The notes: generated from the letters alone by a model not told the origin. A stretch of 64,000 nt of DNA from Peptococcaceae bacterium (GCA_017399005.1 JAFQEO010000016.1:1-64000), one strand, 5' to 3'; positions 1-7,174 are shown, numbered from the stretch's first letter. Program-made: numbers and translations.

Positions 1-476
1 AGAATGTAAATGCTAATGAATATGTAAATGTTAATGAGAATGTAAATGATTTTAATATAACTTTATGTAGTAATAGTAGCAGAGGAAGAAGCGCAGACGA
101 GGCGGATGAACATACACTGGTTTTTTACGGAACCAATCAGCGCCCAACCACCAGCGCAGAGTTGCACATGAGTGAGGCGCTTACCGATGAACTGTACAGC
201 ACCTATATGCACAACAAACCAACCCGCTACGATTACGAGTGTATTTTTGAACGAGTGCATGAAAGAGCCGTTAATGCTGACGGCGAGGCCTATGCCGCCT
301 ACAGCCCGGTAAAGGCAGATTTACTGCGCTATGTGTTTAAAACAGCGGCCGAACAGCAAAAAACGGGCTGGTACTATATGGACGGTATCCTGAAAAAATG
401 TGAGGAAAACGGCATAACAACCGCAGAGGAGGCGTTACAGCATGAATATCGGTGGAAGAGGGGAGAGATTGCTTAA
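1..476 (+). CDS. DnaD-like phage replisome organizer, 3' part only
   Basis: The reading frame is open from base 3 and stops at 474-476, so the gene enters from the left edge. The first visible part is an asparagine-valine-rich linker (NVNANEYVNVNENVND), followed by a short basic Ser/Arg stretch. The last ~100 residues hold a DnaB_2/DnaD-type signature, Gly-Trp-Tyr-Tyr...Ile-Leu-x6-Gly-Ile-Thr-Thr. Proteins with a DUF4373-type N-terminus, an NVN-rich linker and a DnaD C-terminal domain act in phage replication, where they help load the helicase. The N-terminal domain lies outside the window. The next gene begins inside the last 35 bases, so the two are probably co-transcribed. The family call is inferred from the motif and linker style. 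Confidence 0.6.
   Translation, partial: NVNANEYVNVNENVNDFNITLCSNSSRGRSADEADEHTLVFYGTNQRPTTSAELHMSEALTDELYSTYMHNKPTRYDYECIFERVHERAVNADGEAYAAYSPVKADLLRYVFKTAAEQQKTGWYYMDGILKKCEENGITTAEEALQHEYRWKRGEIA
3..50 (+). repeat. in-frame AAT-GTA type codon repeat
   Basis: Degenerate repeats of aatgta, aatgct, aatgaa and aatgag run in frame through the partial DnaD-like gene and encode Asn-Val/Ala/Glu alternations. They form a low-complexity interdomain linker. Changes in copy number by whole codons would only alter linker length. Confidence 0.7.
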
Positions 477-945
477 ATCGCCCCGCTACAAGCGGGAATG
501 GCGAAACATCTGCGCCATCCTGCCCGCCTATCTGCCCGATGGCACCAACGGCACCGAGATAACCTATACCGACGGCACCGCAGAACCGGTGGAACGTCGC
601 CTTGACTGGGTGCTGAATGATATATTAGGACATTTAAAAAGCAGCAAAGCCATACTGGAAAAACAGAGCAAAATCATTCTGGATAAAGAAGTCCGGCGTG
701 TGCCGCTGATACTCTGCCCCGACTTTGCCCTGGTGCCGGTAAAAGGCAGAGAAGCCGTGGGCGAACACGATAAAAGCACCGGCTATATTGTGCTGAAACA
801 GACCGAAAAAATTATGCCCGGTAAAGGAGGCGGCTGCCGCATCTGCTTTCAGGGTGGTGCTTCGTTAAACGTGTACGACACACCCCGCACCTTGTGGAAG
901 AATATCCAGCTGGCAGAACAGATAAACCGGCAGATGTGCGCATAA
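442..945 (+). CDS. hypothetical protein, possibly ComK-like
   Basis: A 167-residue protein that starts inside the 3' end of the DnaD-like gene (35-base overlap). No motif is diagnostic. The order of elements (AILPAYLP near residue 25, a mid-region Arg-Arg-Val-Pro-Leu-Ile-Leu strand, a Gly-Gly-Gly-Cys-Arg-Ile strand and a final helix LWKNIQLAEQIN) loosely resembles ComK-type competence or phage regulators. In those, a KPPI-like strand is followed by a C-x-W strand and a terminal SF..Q helix. The resemblance is weak and could be chance. The position suggests a phage or element gene. A Nudix box, HTH and catalytic motifs are absent. Confidence 0.35.
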   Translation: MNIGGRGERLLKSPRYKREWRNICAILPAYLPDGTNGTEITYTDGTAEPVERRLDWVLNDILGHLKSSKAILEKQSKIILDKEVRRVPLILCPDFALVPVKGREAVGEHDKSTGYIVLKQTEKIMPGKGGGCRICFQGGASLNVYDTPRTLWKNIQLAEQINRQMCA

Positions 946-952
946 CGCCGCA

Positions 953-1153
953 TTATTTTTTGTAGTCTTCAATGAAGAATTTCAAATTCTGCGCAAGTTT
1001 TTCTTCATCAAAAGGATTTGGATATAACGTATCGTCAGCGTATTTCTCCCATTGTGCCAGATTTTCTTCTAATACGATGTTTGCGATATGCTTTAATTCT
1101 TTATTCGTCAGTGGTTTTCGCCAGATTCCTTTGTATGGTATTTTTCTTGTCAT
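953..1153 (-). CDS. small hypothetical protein next to Xre regulator
   Basis: A 66-residue, charged, soluble protein with no signal or membrane segment. The start at 1153 is supported by a GGAGGCG ribosome site 6 bases upstream on the reverse strand. It is transcribed divergently from the Xre gene at 1299, and the shared 145-base gap carries three CCTAACA-type boxes. Divergent pairing with a small regulator is typical of phage or toxin-antitoxin-like modules. The sequence itself does not reveal a function. The overlapping forward frame has no ribosome site and is treated as a shadow. Confidence 0.55.
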   Translation of the reverse strand: MTRKIPYKGIWRKPLTNKELKHIANIVLEENLAQWEKYADDTLYPNPFDEEKLAQNLKFFIEDYKK

Positions 1154-1187
1154 AATATCGCCTCCAATGGTTTTGGTGTTCGATGAT

Positions 1188-1290
1188 ACCTAACAAAATA
1201 ATAACTGAATAAATGTAATTACACAATCATATTTTGTGAGTTTTTGCCTAACATACTTTTCAAGGAAACTAAGATAAGCTTTTGTTAGGT
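1188..1290. promoter_or_regulatory. operator-like CCTAACA boxes in divergent gap
   Basis: ACCTAACAAAA at 1188-1198 is repeated inverted as TTTTGTTAGGT at 1280-1290, with a third, shorter box GCCTAACA at 1246-1253. The boxes lie between two divergent genes, one of which encodes a DNA-binding Xre protein. Autoregulatory binding is inferred. Confidence 0.5.
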
Positions 1291-1298
1291 GATAGATA

Positions 1299-1544
1299 AT
1301 GGAAGAGATTATTTTTGATGCGGATATTTATAATACGATACGAAAAAACATAAAGAAGTATCGCAAGGAAAAAGGCCTGACTTCTGCTCAGCTGGCAGAA
1401 ATGGTGGATTTGTCCCATGATTTTATCCGGCAGATTCAAAGTGAGAAGACAGGTTATAATTTTTCAGTTGAGACATTTTACAAAATTTCCGTTGCGCTGG
1501 GTGTTACGATGGATATGCTGGCGCAAAAAGACAGTGACAATTAA
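1299..1544 (+). CDS. Xre-family HTH transcriptional regulator
   Basis: An 81-residue single-domain regulator. A Cro/C1-type helix-turn-helix occupies about residues 14-70 (R-x-N-I-K-x-Y-R-x-E-K-G-L-T...QLAEMVDLS...FIRQIQSEKTG...). The third helix and the ending LGVTMDMLAQ are typical of small phage-like repressors. A weak ribosome site (TAGGTGA) precedes the ATG and overlaps the inverted TTTTGTTAGGT box, so autorepression is plausible. It faces the small gene at 953-1153. The target and any inducer are unknown. A role in control of the surrounding element remnant is inferred. Confidence 0.8.
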   Translation: MEEIIFDADIYNTIRKNIKKYRKEKGLTSAQLAEMVDLSHDFIRQIQSEKTGYNFSVETFYKISVALGVTMDMLAQKDSDN

Positions 1545-1557
1545 ATCTGGCTGTAGA

Positions 1558-1592
1558 AGAGTATTCCCAAAATCGTAGGGATATTCTTTTTT
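1558..1592 (+). terminator. intrinsic terminator after Xre gene
   Basis: Stem AGAGTATTCCC / GGGATATTCT (one G-U pair) with a 10-base loop, followed by a T run. It lies 14 bases after the Xre stop codon. Confidence 0.65.
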
Positions 1593-1782
1593 ATAATTTC
1601 AAAATAATATATTCGAATCCATTGAAAACTCTGTAAATATATGGTTTCTAAACACAGGAACTGCAGTGCAGAATTATAAAAAATCACAGCATACAACGCA
1701 GTAAGATATAGGACAGCAGGGCAGACAATTCCGAATTGAAATACAGGAGGAATGTGTATGACAGAGGGTGGAGGTGCATAAC

Positions 1783-2043
1783 ATGTTGCTGGGTGAATGG
1801 AAACTGGAAGAGGCAATGGAATATAAAGAGCAGAAAGGCCGGGAGGAAGGCAGAAAAGAAGGCAGAGAAGAAGGCAAGCTTTTAGAACGTGAAAAAATGA
1901 TTTATGCCCTAAAAGGTGTTCTTGCCTCGGAAGTAATAGCGGAAAAGTTTCAGCTGTCACTGGAGTATGTACTGGCAGTTCTGAGTGGGGCTTCGGTGGT
2001 ATCGGAGCCGGAAGTGCCGTATAATGTGAAGAAAAAAGAATAG
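1783..2043 (+). pseudogene. C-terminal remnant of PD-(D/E)XK (Rpn-type) transposase
   Basis: About 86 codons starting at ATG 1783 encode WKLEEAMEYKEQKGREEGRK..., the charged EEGR/KEGR tail and terminal helix-turn pattern typical of the C-terminus of Rpn/YhgA-like PD-(D/E)XK family transposase proteins. Those proteins are usually near 300 residues. The nuclease domain (~200 residues) is missing. A strong AGGAGG at 1745-1750 serves a different frame that ends after seven codons (ATG 1758 to TAA 1779-1781), consistent with decay. A second weak site (GGTGGAGG) precedes ATG 1783, so a short tail peptide could still be made. A GTG at 1768 is a possible alternative start. Confidence 0.5.
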
Positions 2044-2064
2044 AAGTATAAAAGGATAAATCAG

Positions 2065-2097
2065 CCACATCTGCAAAATTGCGGGTGTGGTTTTTTT
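2065..2097 (+). terminator. intrinsic terminator after transposase remnant
   Basis: Stem CCACATCTGC / GCGGGTGTGG with G-U pairs, a six-base loop and seven T residues. Confidence 0.7.
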
Positions 2098-2148
2098 ATG
2101 CCCTGAAACGCAGTAGAAACAGCCCCAAAATCTTTTTTCAACTTTCCG

Positions 2149-2248
2149 TTAATGAACAGTTTGTGTCCTTAATAGACAGAAAAAGTCCTTAATAAACAGG
2201 TTATGTCCTTAATCAACACAAAATGTCCTTAATGTGCAATTAAGGATT
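2149..2248. repeat. five direct repeats with exact 20-bp period
   Basis: Units begin at 2149, 2169, 2189, 2209 and 2229 and share TTAATNNACA followed by a variable stretch and GTCC. The last unit diverges and forms a perfect inverted repeat CCTTAAT-gtgca-ATTAAGG (2227-2245). The array occupies most of the 297-base gap before the DUF1659 gene. A protein-binding iteron or operator array is inferred from the two-helical-turn spacing. Confidence 0.75.
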
Positions 2249-2283
2249 TTGAGACATTTCTCTCTTTCCGGTAAGATACATGA

Positions 2284-2301
2284 TGTCAGGACGACCTGAC
2301 A
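2284..2301. promoter_or_regulatory. perfect 7-bp hairpin TGTCAGG/CCTGACA
   Basis: Inverted repeat with a four-base loop, 40 bases before the DUF1659 gene. No T run follows, so it reads as an operator or leader hairpin rather than a terminator. Confidence 0.45.
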
Positions 2302-2340
2302 GAAAACAACACAAAATAAAACGGAAAGGAGGAATGGAAG

Positions 2341-2559
2341 ATGGCAGGTGAAACCGTAAAAATGAATCTTGGCTATACAGATGTGGCCGATGGCAGCAGC
2401 AGTTCCCGAAGCTGGGGCAACATCAATCCGGAGGCCAGTGAGGCGACTCTGGTGAAAGTGGCAAAGCTGATGAACTCTCTGCAGGATACCAGTGTGAAAA
2501 CGCTGACCAGTGTAAAGCGTGTGGAAAGCAAAGAGCTGGACATGACTACCGAGGTGTAG
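2341..2559 (+). CDS. DUF1659 family small protein
   Basis: A 72-residue soluble protein preceded by AAAGGAGG. Its central pattern Trp-Gly-Asn-Ile-Asn-Pro-Glu-Ala-Ser and the following helix ATLVKVAKLMNSLQD match the DUF1659 layout (a strand, then N-I-x-P-x-A, then a helix ending in SLQ). DUF1659 genes commonly precede DUF2922 genes in Bacillota, as here (53 bases downstream). The biochemical role of the pair is not known. It sits downstream of the 20-bp repeat array and upstream of a short gene and an M15 peptidase, and probably forms an operon with them. Confidence 0.7.
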   Translation: MAGETVKMNLGYTDVADGSSSSRSWGNINPEASEATLVKVAKLMNSLQDTSVKTLTSVKRVESKELDMTTEV

Positions 2560-2612
2560 TGCGGATGATGTAAGAAACCAGAAAAACGGAAATAGAAAGG
2601 AGGTGCCGTGAT

Positions 2613-2843
2613 ATGGCAAGTACAAGTCATAAACTGACATTTGGCATGGAAACAGAAGCGCAGACCGAGTTTGGCTTTACCATTCATGATGTGCGTGAGG
2701 ATGTGACTGCCGAGGAGGCATCCAGTGTCATTGATGCGATTATTGCAGAAAATGTGCTGATGGATGATGAAGGGAATCTGGCGTCAGTGGCAGTGAGCTG
2801 CGACCGTGTGACAACCACAATCACTCCGTTCTGGGAAGGCTAA
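2613..2843 (+). CDS. DUF2922 family small protein
   Basis: A 76-residue protein with an AAAGGAGG ribosome site. It follows the DUF2922 layout: an N-terminal strand (LTFGMETEAQ), a loop with REDVTAEEASSVIDAIIAEN, then a C-terminal strand pair containing VAVSCDRVTTTIT. It is the usual partner of the DUF1659 gene just upstream. No catalytic residues or membrane segments are visible and the function is unknown. Confidence 0.7.
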   Translation: MASTSHKLTFGMETEAQTEFGFTIHDVREDVTAEEASSVIDAIIAENVLMDDEGNLASVAVSCDRVTTTITPFWEG

Positions 2844-2944
2844 GCCCCCGGACGGAACCGTGATGTACAGCAAAGCGTACAAATTATTACTGCTACGAGA
2901 CATAAAATAAACAATGTAAACAGATAAGAAAGGAGAGCAATACG

Positions 2945-3124
2945 ATGATGAAACGTATGATGCATAAAGTAAAACTGGTACTGGCCGGTGCGGTGATTGC
3001 CGCACTGGACCGGGTGATTCTGGAACTGGAGGAGTATCTGGAACGGGAATACAACGAGGCGCAGGAGGCGCCTTTGGGGGAACAGGGAGGGAATGGTTAT
3101 GTATGCAGTAACGGTGTACAGTAA
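2945..3124 (+). CDS. short hypothetical protein before M15 peptidase
   Basis: A 59-residue frame with a good AAAGGAG site 9 bases before ATG 2945. A basic N-terminus (MMKRMMHKVK) is followed by a hydrophobic segment LVLAGAVIAAL and an acidic helix LELEEYLEREYNEAQEA. It could be a short membrane-associated or phage-type accessory protein. Its 3' end overlaps the M15 gene by 32 bases in another frame, which suggests coupled translation. No family was recognised. Confidence 0.5.
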   Translation: MMKRMMHKVKLVLAGAVIAALDRVILELEEYLEREYNEAQEAPLGEQGGNGYVCSNGVQ

Positions 3125-3497
3125 AGCGGCGGAGGGTGAAAAACCGCTGATGGAAAATTTCAGGGTGCGGGAGTTTGCCTGTAAAGACGGGTCGGATATG
3201 ATACTGATAAACCTTGAGCTGGTAGAGCTTCTGCAGCGCATCCGCACTCACTTCCGGGCACCGGTAACCATAACATCGGCCTACAGGAGCCCCTGCCACA
3301 ACAAAAAGGTAGGCGGGGCAAAAACGTCCCAGCATCTGTACGGCATTGCCGCCGATATACAGGTAAAAGGCATAGCGCCTAAAACGGTAGCCGCCTATGT
3401 GGAACAGCTGATGCCCGACAAGGGCGGTATCGGCATATACCCTACTTTTGTACACGTTGATGTGAGAAAGATGAAGTCTCGCTGGCGAGGCAACTAG
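3093..3497 (+). CDS. M15-type D-Ala-D-Ala carboxypeptidase / endolysin domain
   Basis: A 134-residue Peptidase_M15_3 domain without a signal peptide. After the N-terminal FRVREFACKDGSD, the family core includes ITSAYRSPCHNKKVGG, the zinc-ligand motif SQHLYGIAADI (His and Asp) and the second ligand His in VHVDVR. Such domains cleave D-Ala bonds in peptidoglycan cross-links or stems. A small signal-less version at the end of a phage-like run suggests an endolysin or element-borne cell-wall enzyme. GGGAGG precedes ATG 3093, and ATG 3099 is also possible. An exactly palindromic 22-bp sequence (3545-3566) follows, so its transcript probably ends before rnpB. Confidence 0.75.
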   Translation: MVMYAVTVYSKAAEGEKPLMENFRVREFACKDGSDMILINLELVELLQRIRTHFRAPVTITSAYRSPCHNKKVGGAKTSQHLYGIAADIQVKGIAPKTVAAYVEQLMPDKGGIGIYPTFVHVDVRKMKSRWRGN

Positions 3498-3544
3498 ATA
3501 GGGATGCTAAAAATCCTGCGTCCCTGGGATGTGTCTTTTGACGC

Positions 3545-3566
3545 TGCCAGAAAATTTTTTCTGGCA
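3545..3566. terminator. 22-bp palindrome between M15 gene and rnpB promoter
   Basis: TGCCAGAAAA-TT-TTTTCTGGCA is fully self-complementary. The U-rich tract falls inside the stem and not after it, so termination is uncertain. It abuts the -35 region of the rnpB promoter and could be a binding site. Confidence 0.4.
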
Positions 3567-3581
3567 CTTTGTGGCGGTTTA

Positions 3582-3590
3582 TGGTATAAT
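3582..3590 (+). promoter_or_regulatory. extended -10 promoter of rnpB
   Basis: TGGTATAAT is a consensus extended -10 (TG-n-TATAAT). It ends ten bases before the first base of the RNase P RNA. No good -35 is visible. Confidence 0.75.
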
Positions 3591-3599
3591 ATTTAATCA

Positions 3600-3951
3600 G
3601 TGCTGGGGTGAGTAAGTGAAATGGTCGCGGCCGCAAGGCTGAGGAAAGTCCGGGCTCCACAGGGCAGGATGCTTGCTAACGGCAAGTGAGGGTGACCTTA
3701 AGGAATAGTGCCACAGAAAACAAACCGCCTCTGTTCGCAGGGGTAAGGATGAAACGGTGCGGTAAGAGCGCACCAGCGGCAAGGTGACTTGTCGGCTCGG
3801 TAAACCCCATCTGGTGCAAGACCTAATAGGAGAATGTATGGAGTGGCCCGCTTCGTTCTCGGGTAGGTCGCTAGAGATTCCAGGCAACTGGGATTCGAGA
3901 TAGATGACCATTCAACGACAGAACCCGGCTTACGGCTTAGTCAACCAGCAC
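3600..3951 (+). ncRNA. rnpB: RNase P RNA, class A
   Basis: This is the catalytic RNA that removes tRNA 5' leaders. Conserved segments are present in order: GAGGAAAGTCCGGGCTCC near 3639, the ACAGAAAACAAACCGCC-type region, GGTAAGAGCGCACCAGCGGC, GGTAAACCCCA, GGTGCAAGACC and the terminal ACAGAACCCGGCTTA. Helix P1 is closed by GTGCTGG (3600-3606) with CCAGCAC (3945-3951), which sets the ends. The GGTAAGAG...CACCAGCGGC arrangement is class A, whereas Bacilli carry class B. This is the best taxonomic marker in the window. Confidence 0.97.
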
Positions 3952-3963
3952 GATACATAGTTG

Positions 3964-4007
3964 TGCCCCGGAAAACAGAACATCTGCTTTCCGGGGCATT
4001 GTTTTTT
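3964..4007 (+). terminator. rnpB terminator
   Basis: Eleven-base stem TGCCCCGGAAA / TTTCCGGGGCA with a 13-base loop and a T tract. Confidence 0.9.
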
Positions 4008-4072
4008 ATGAGAACAAATTGTATAAAACTGTATGAATTTAGAACTGTATTGATATGGAAAGGAAGGCAGAT

Positions 4073-5293
4073 ATGAAACAGCAGATGCAGAAACCATCCG
4101 GAAAATCTATGCTGATTTATCTGGCGGTGCTGGCGATTTCGGTGCTTTATATTGTGGTGGGTCATCAGATTGCCATGATAAACTATCAGCCGTTCAGCGG
4201 TGATGATGAATCCATTGTGATAAAGGCCACAGTGGTGGATGTGGTAGATCGCTACATGGAGGAATACCAGATTAGCGAAACCGAGTTTGCGCAGAATGAA
4301 ACCATTCTGTTTACTGCCGAGGTGCGCAGCGGGGAGTTAAAAGGCGAAGTGATTGATGCGGCACAGACACTGGATTATTTTACAGCGCTGAATCCGCGTG
4401 CAGTGGAGCCAGGCGACAAGGTGCTGCTGTATACCATTCCGGGAGGTATGGCGGAAAACCAGTGGCTGTTAAGTGATTATCAGCGGTCAGATCAGATTTT
4501 TATGCTGCTGGCGGTATTTCTGGTGCTGGTACTGCTCTTTGGCAGATGGCAGGGCTTTAATACCATTCTATCGCTGAGCCTGACCTGTCTGGCAGTATTT
4601 TATGTGTTTGTACCGGCGGTGCTGGCTGGTGAAAACATTTATGTGTGGGCCATTATCACCTGCATTTATATGACATTTATGACGCTGTTTATTGTAAATG
4701 GCGTAAATCGTAAGAGCCTTGCGGCCATTCTGGGATGTCTGGCTGGTGTGGCGCTGGCTGGGATTCTGACCGTTATGATGGATCAGAGTATGATGCTGAC
4801 CGGTGTTCTGGATGAAAACTCCGTAATTCTGTATGGGCTCAAACCGGATAATCCGCTGGATTTAAGGGCGATTATTTTTGCATCCATTATTATCGGGGCA
4901 GTGGGGGCTATTATGGACGTATCCATTTCCATTGCGGCAGCGCTGGCTGAATTGAAGGAAAAAGTGCCGAATATTAGCTTTAAGGAACTGCTGCAGTCTG
5001 GTATGACCATCAGCCGTGATATTATGGGCACTATGTCCAATACGCTGATTCTGGCTTATATCGGTGGTTTTATGAGCGGGGTTCTGCTGATGGTGGCCTA
5101 TAACAGCTCCATGCTGGATTTATTTAACCGCGAAATGATTGTGGTGGAATGTCTGCAGGCGCTGGTGGGCAGTCTGGGTATTCTGATGACATTGCCGTTT
5201 ACATCGCTGATTTGTGCGCTGCTGTTTAAGGGCAGCGGAACCGGTGTAAGTAGTCAGCAGAATGTGCTGCCGGCAGATGAACAGGTGCAGTAA
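4073..5293 (+). CDS. YibE/F family multi-spanning membrane protein
   Basis: About 406 residues. One N-terminal membrane segment (LIYLAVLAISVLYIVVG) is followed by an ~100-residue extracytoplasmic region, then about seven to eight hydrophobic segments. The GRWQGFNTILSLSLTCLAVF region and IIIGAVGAIMDVSISIAAAL with a following cytoplasmic ELKEK loop are typical of YibE/F proteins. The transport substrate of this family is not established. The start at 4073 is preferred over ATG 4055 because AAAGGAAGG (4059-4067) lies at proper spacing. It begins the YibE/F-nth-rnhA run, 38 bases ahead of nth, with no terminator between them. Confidence 0.8.
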   Translation: MKQQMQKPSGKSMLIYLAVLAISVLYIVVGHQIAMINYQPFSGDDESIVIKATVVDVVDRYMEEYQISETEFAQNETILFTAEVRSGELKGEVIDAAQTLDYFTALNPRAVEPGDKVLLYTIPGGMAENQWLLSDYQRSDQIFMLLAVFLVLVLLFGRWQGFNTILSLSLTCLAVFYVFVPAVLAGENIYVWAIITCIYMTFMTLFIVNGVNRKSLAAILGCLAGVALAGILTVMMDQSMMLTGVLDENSVILYGLKPDNPLDLRAIIFASIIIGAVGAIMDVSISIAAALAELKEKVPNISFKELLQSGMTISRDIMGTMSNTLILAYIGGFMSGVLLMVAYNSSMLDLFNREMIVVECLQALVGSLGILMTLPFTSLICALLFKGSGTGVSSQQNVLPADEQVQ

Positions 5294-5331
5294 TACCGGG
5301 CTCTGGCTGCAGTAAAGCGGAGGCGAATGTT

Positions 5332-6087
5332 ATGACTTCTGAATCGTTGAAAACGACAGATACCAATAAAAAAACGGAAAAGAAAAAATCTGCAAAAAAA
5401 GAAACCGTGAAAAAAAAATCGGGGAAAAAGCCGAGAGTAACAAAAGCAGAAAAAGAAAAACAACAGCTGGCGCTGGCGATTGTAAATCGCTTAAAAGAGG
5501 CGTATCCTGATGTGGATTGCACACTGGAATACGACCAGGCCTGGAAACTGCTGGTGAGTGTAAGGCTGGCAGCGCAGTGTACCGATGCCCGTGTCAATGT
5601 GGTGGTGCAGGATTTATACGCAAAATACCCAACACAGGCGGCACTGGCGGAGGCATCGGTAGAAGATATTGAGGCAATTGTGCGGCCATGTGGTTTAGGG
5701 CCAAGCAAGGCAAGGGATATCAGTGCCTGTATGAAAATTCTGCAGGAGGAACACGGCGGTCAGGTGCCGGATAATTTTGATGCGTTGCTGAAACTGCCCG
5801 GTGTGGGGCGTAAAAGCGCCAATCTGATTATGGGTGATGTATTTGGACAGCCTGCTATTGTAACCGACACCCACTGTATCCGGCTGGTAAACCGTATGGG
5901 GCTGGTGGATGGCATCAAAGAGCCGAAAAAAGTGGAGATGGCATTATGGAACCTGATTCCGCCGGAGGAAGGCAATGATTTCTGTCACAGGCTTGTAGAA
6001 CACGGGAGAGCAGTTTGTACGGCGCGTACGAAACCGTATTGTGAGAAGTGCTGTATTAACGATATTTGTAAACGAAACGGAATATGA
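5332..6087 (+). CDS. nth: endonuclease III (DNA glycosylase/AP lyase)
   Basis: A 251-residue base-excision repair enzyme that removes oxidised pyrimidines and nicks abasic sites. The helix-hairpin-helix LPGVGRKSAN carries the catalytic Lys, and VTDTHCIRL carries the catalytic Asp. The C-terminal [4Fe-4S] ligands are in VCTARTKPYCEKCCINDIC, with seven residues between the first two cysteines, one more than the classical spacing. The first ~45 residues are an unusual tail with about 16 lysines, likely disordered and DNA-binding, which makes the protein longer than the usual ~210. The ribosome site is GGAGGCG. It sits in a likely operon with a YibE/F gene and RNase HI. Confidence 0.93.
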   Translation: MTSESLKTTDTNKKTEKKKSAKKETVKKKSGKKPRVTKAEKEKQQLALAIVNRLKEAYPDVDCTLEYDQAWKLLVSVRLAAQCTDARVNVVVQDLYAKYPTQAALAEASVEDIEAIVRPCGLGPSKARDISACMKILQEEHGGQVPDNFDALLKLPGVGRKSANLIMGDVFGQPAIVTDTHCIRLVNRMGLVDGIKEPKKVEMALWNLIPPEEGNDFCHRLVEHGRAVCTARTKPYCEKCCINDICKRNGI

Positions 6088-6133
6088 GCGCAGCGAAGCT
6101 GAGAGGGCAGAATCAGAATTTGAGGTGAAAAGG

Positions 6134-6793
6134 ATGGCACAGAAATTTTATGCGGTAAGACAGGGGCGTAAAACAGGGCTCTTTACCACCTGGGATGACT
6201 GCAGGGCACAGGTGCAGGGGTATTCGGGAGCGGTGTACAAAAGTTTCCCGACACTTGCCGAGGCGCAGCAGTACCTGTGGGGCAGCATAGAAACTAGTGA
6301 TTTGCCGAAAGGTTCTGCTGTAAGCGCAGATGACAAACCGGATGGAGCAAATCAGCCGGATGTGAATCATCTGGCCGATGGTGAAATGGTTGCCTATGTA
6401 GACGGCAGTTTTCATCTGCAAAAGCGAATGTTTGCCTACGGCGCTGTGATTTTCTATAACGGAAAGGAATATCGTTTTGCCGGCAGCGATGCCGATGCAG
6501 AACTGGCAGAAATGCGCAATGTGGCCGGGGAGATTCGCGGGGCGGAAAAGGCTATGGCTTTTGCTTTGGAGGAAAGTGCAAAGGTGCTGCATATCTATCA
6601 CGATTATGAAGGTATTGCCCGCTGGTGCACCGGTGAATGGCAGGCAAAAAAAGCAGGAACACAGCGTTACCGCGATTTTTACCGGCAGGTGAAACAGCAG
6701 GGGCTGAATGTGCAGTTTCACAAGGTGAAGGGCCATTCCGGTGACCAGTACAATGACCTGGCCGATAAACTGGCAAAAGAAGCCCTGGTATAA
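6134..6793 (+). CDS. rnhA: RNase HI with N-terminal hybrid-binding domain
   Basis: About 219 residues. An N-terminal viroplasmin-like RNA/DNA hybrid-binding domain (KFYAVRQGRKTGLFTTWDDC...YKSFPTLAEAQQYL) is joined by an acidic linker to an RNase H fold. Catalytic acidic residues are visible in YVDGSF, NVAGEIRGAEKA, HDYEGI and NDLADKLA. It degrades RNA in RNA/DNA hybrids, for example at replication primers and R-loops. GAGGTG (6122-6127) fits ATG 6134. The frame extends upstream into the end of nth, but without a ribosome site. It is the last gene of the YibE/F-nth run. Confidence 0.93.
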   Translation: MAQKFYAVRQGRKTGLFTTWDDCRAQVQGYSGAVYKSFPTLAEAQQYLWGSIETSDLPKGSAVSADDKPDGANQPDVNHLADGEMVAYVDGSFHLQKRMFAYGAVIFYNGKEYRFAGSDADAELAEMRNVAGEIRGAEKAMAFALEESAKVLHIYHDYEGIARWCTGEWQAKKAGTQRYRDFYRQVKQQGLNVQFHKVKGHSGDQYNDLADKLAKEALV

Positions 6794-6870
6794 AGGGATA
6801 ACCGTAAAAGAAATGGCTGACATCATTCAGATTTAATTTTCTGATAGATTCCATTGTAACTGTTTTGTCC

Positions 6871-6899
6871 TTGTATTTTTCGGGTAAAAAGTATATGAT
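6871..6899 (+). promoter_or_regulatory. sigma-A type promoter of tatA
   Basis: TTGTAT, a 17-base spacer and TATGAT, 48 bases before the tatA start. Confidence 0.6.
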
Positions 6900-6946
6900 A
6901 GAGATATCAAAAAAATGAACGGTATGAAGACAAAGGAGGTTCTCAA

Positions 6947-7135
6947 ATGTTTGGTTATATTGCTAACATTGGTCCTGCAAGTTTAGTGTTAATTCTGATT
7001 ATCGCTCTGGTAATCTTCGGGCCTGGTAAACTGCCTGGCGTTGGTAAAGCGTTAGGGGAAAGCATCAGCGGTTTTAAAAAAGGTCTGAATGGTGACGAAG
7101 GCGAAAAGAAAGAAGAAACAAAAGAAGTTGAATAA
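6947..7135 (+). CDS. tatA: twin-arginine translocase subunit TatA
   Basis: A 62-residue protein with the TatA layout: a short periplasmic start, one membrane helix (ASLVLILIIALVIFGPGKLP), the FGPGKLP hinge, an amphipathic helix (VGKALGESISGFKKGL) and an acidic/lysine tail. TatA oligomers form the passage for folded proteins bearing twin-arginine signals. The ribosome site is AAAGGAGG. It is monocistronic, with its own promoter and a strong terminator. No tatC is in the window. Confidence 0.93.
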   Translation: MFGYIANIGPASLVLILIIALVIFGPGKLPGVGKALGESISGFKKGLNGDEGEKKEETKEVE

Positions 7136-7141
7136 CAAATG

Positions 7142-7174
7142 GCTGCTGCCCTGTATCGGGGCAGCAGTTTTTTT
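7142..7174 (+). terminator. tatA terminator
   Basis: Stem GCTGCTGCCC / GGGCAGCAG followed by seven T residues. Confidence 0.9.

Noticed and set aside
1541-2068. 175-codon reverse frame over the transposase remnant
   Set aside because: No ribosome site, Pro/Leu/Cys-rich translation typical of antisense to Glu/Arg-rich coding DNA, and it ends inside the Xre stop region.
2784-3455. 223-codon reverse frame opposite the M15 gene
   Set aside because: Translation is Tyr/Cys/Pro-rich without motifs. The forward frames have ribosome sites and a recognised peptidase.
1-3497. Intact prophage
   Set aside because: Only a few phage-like genes are present, with no integrase, capsid, terminase or att repeats in view. 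It may be a remnant or the edge of an element lying to the left.
5226-5708. 160-codon reverse frame opposite nth
   Set aside because: Phe/Ser-rich low-complexity sequence that is the antisense of the lysine-rich Nth tail.
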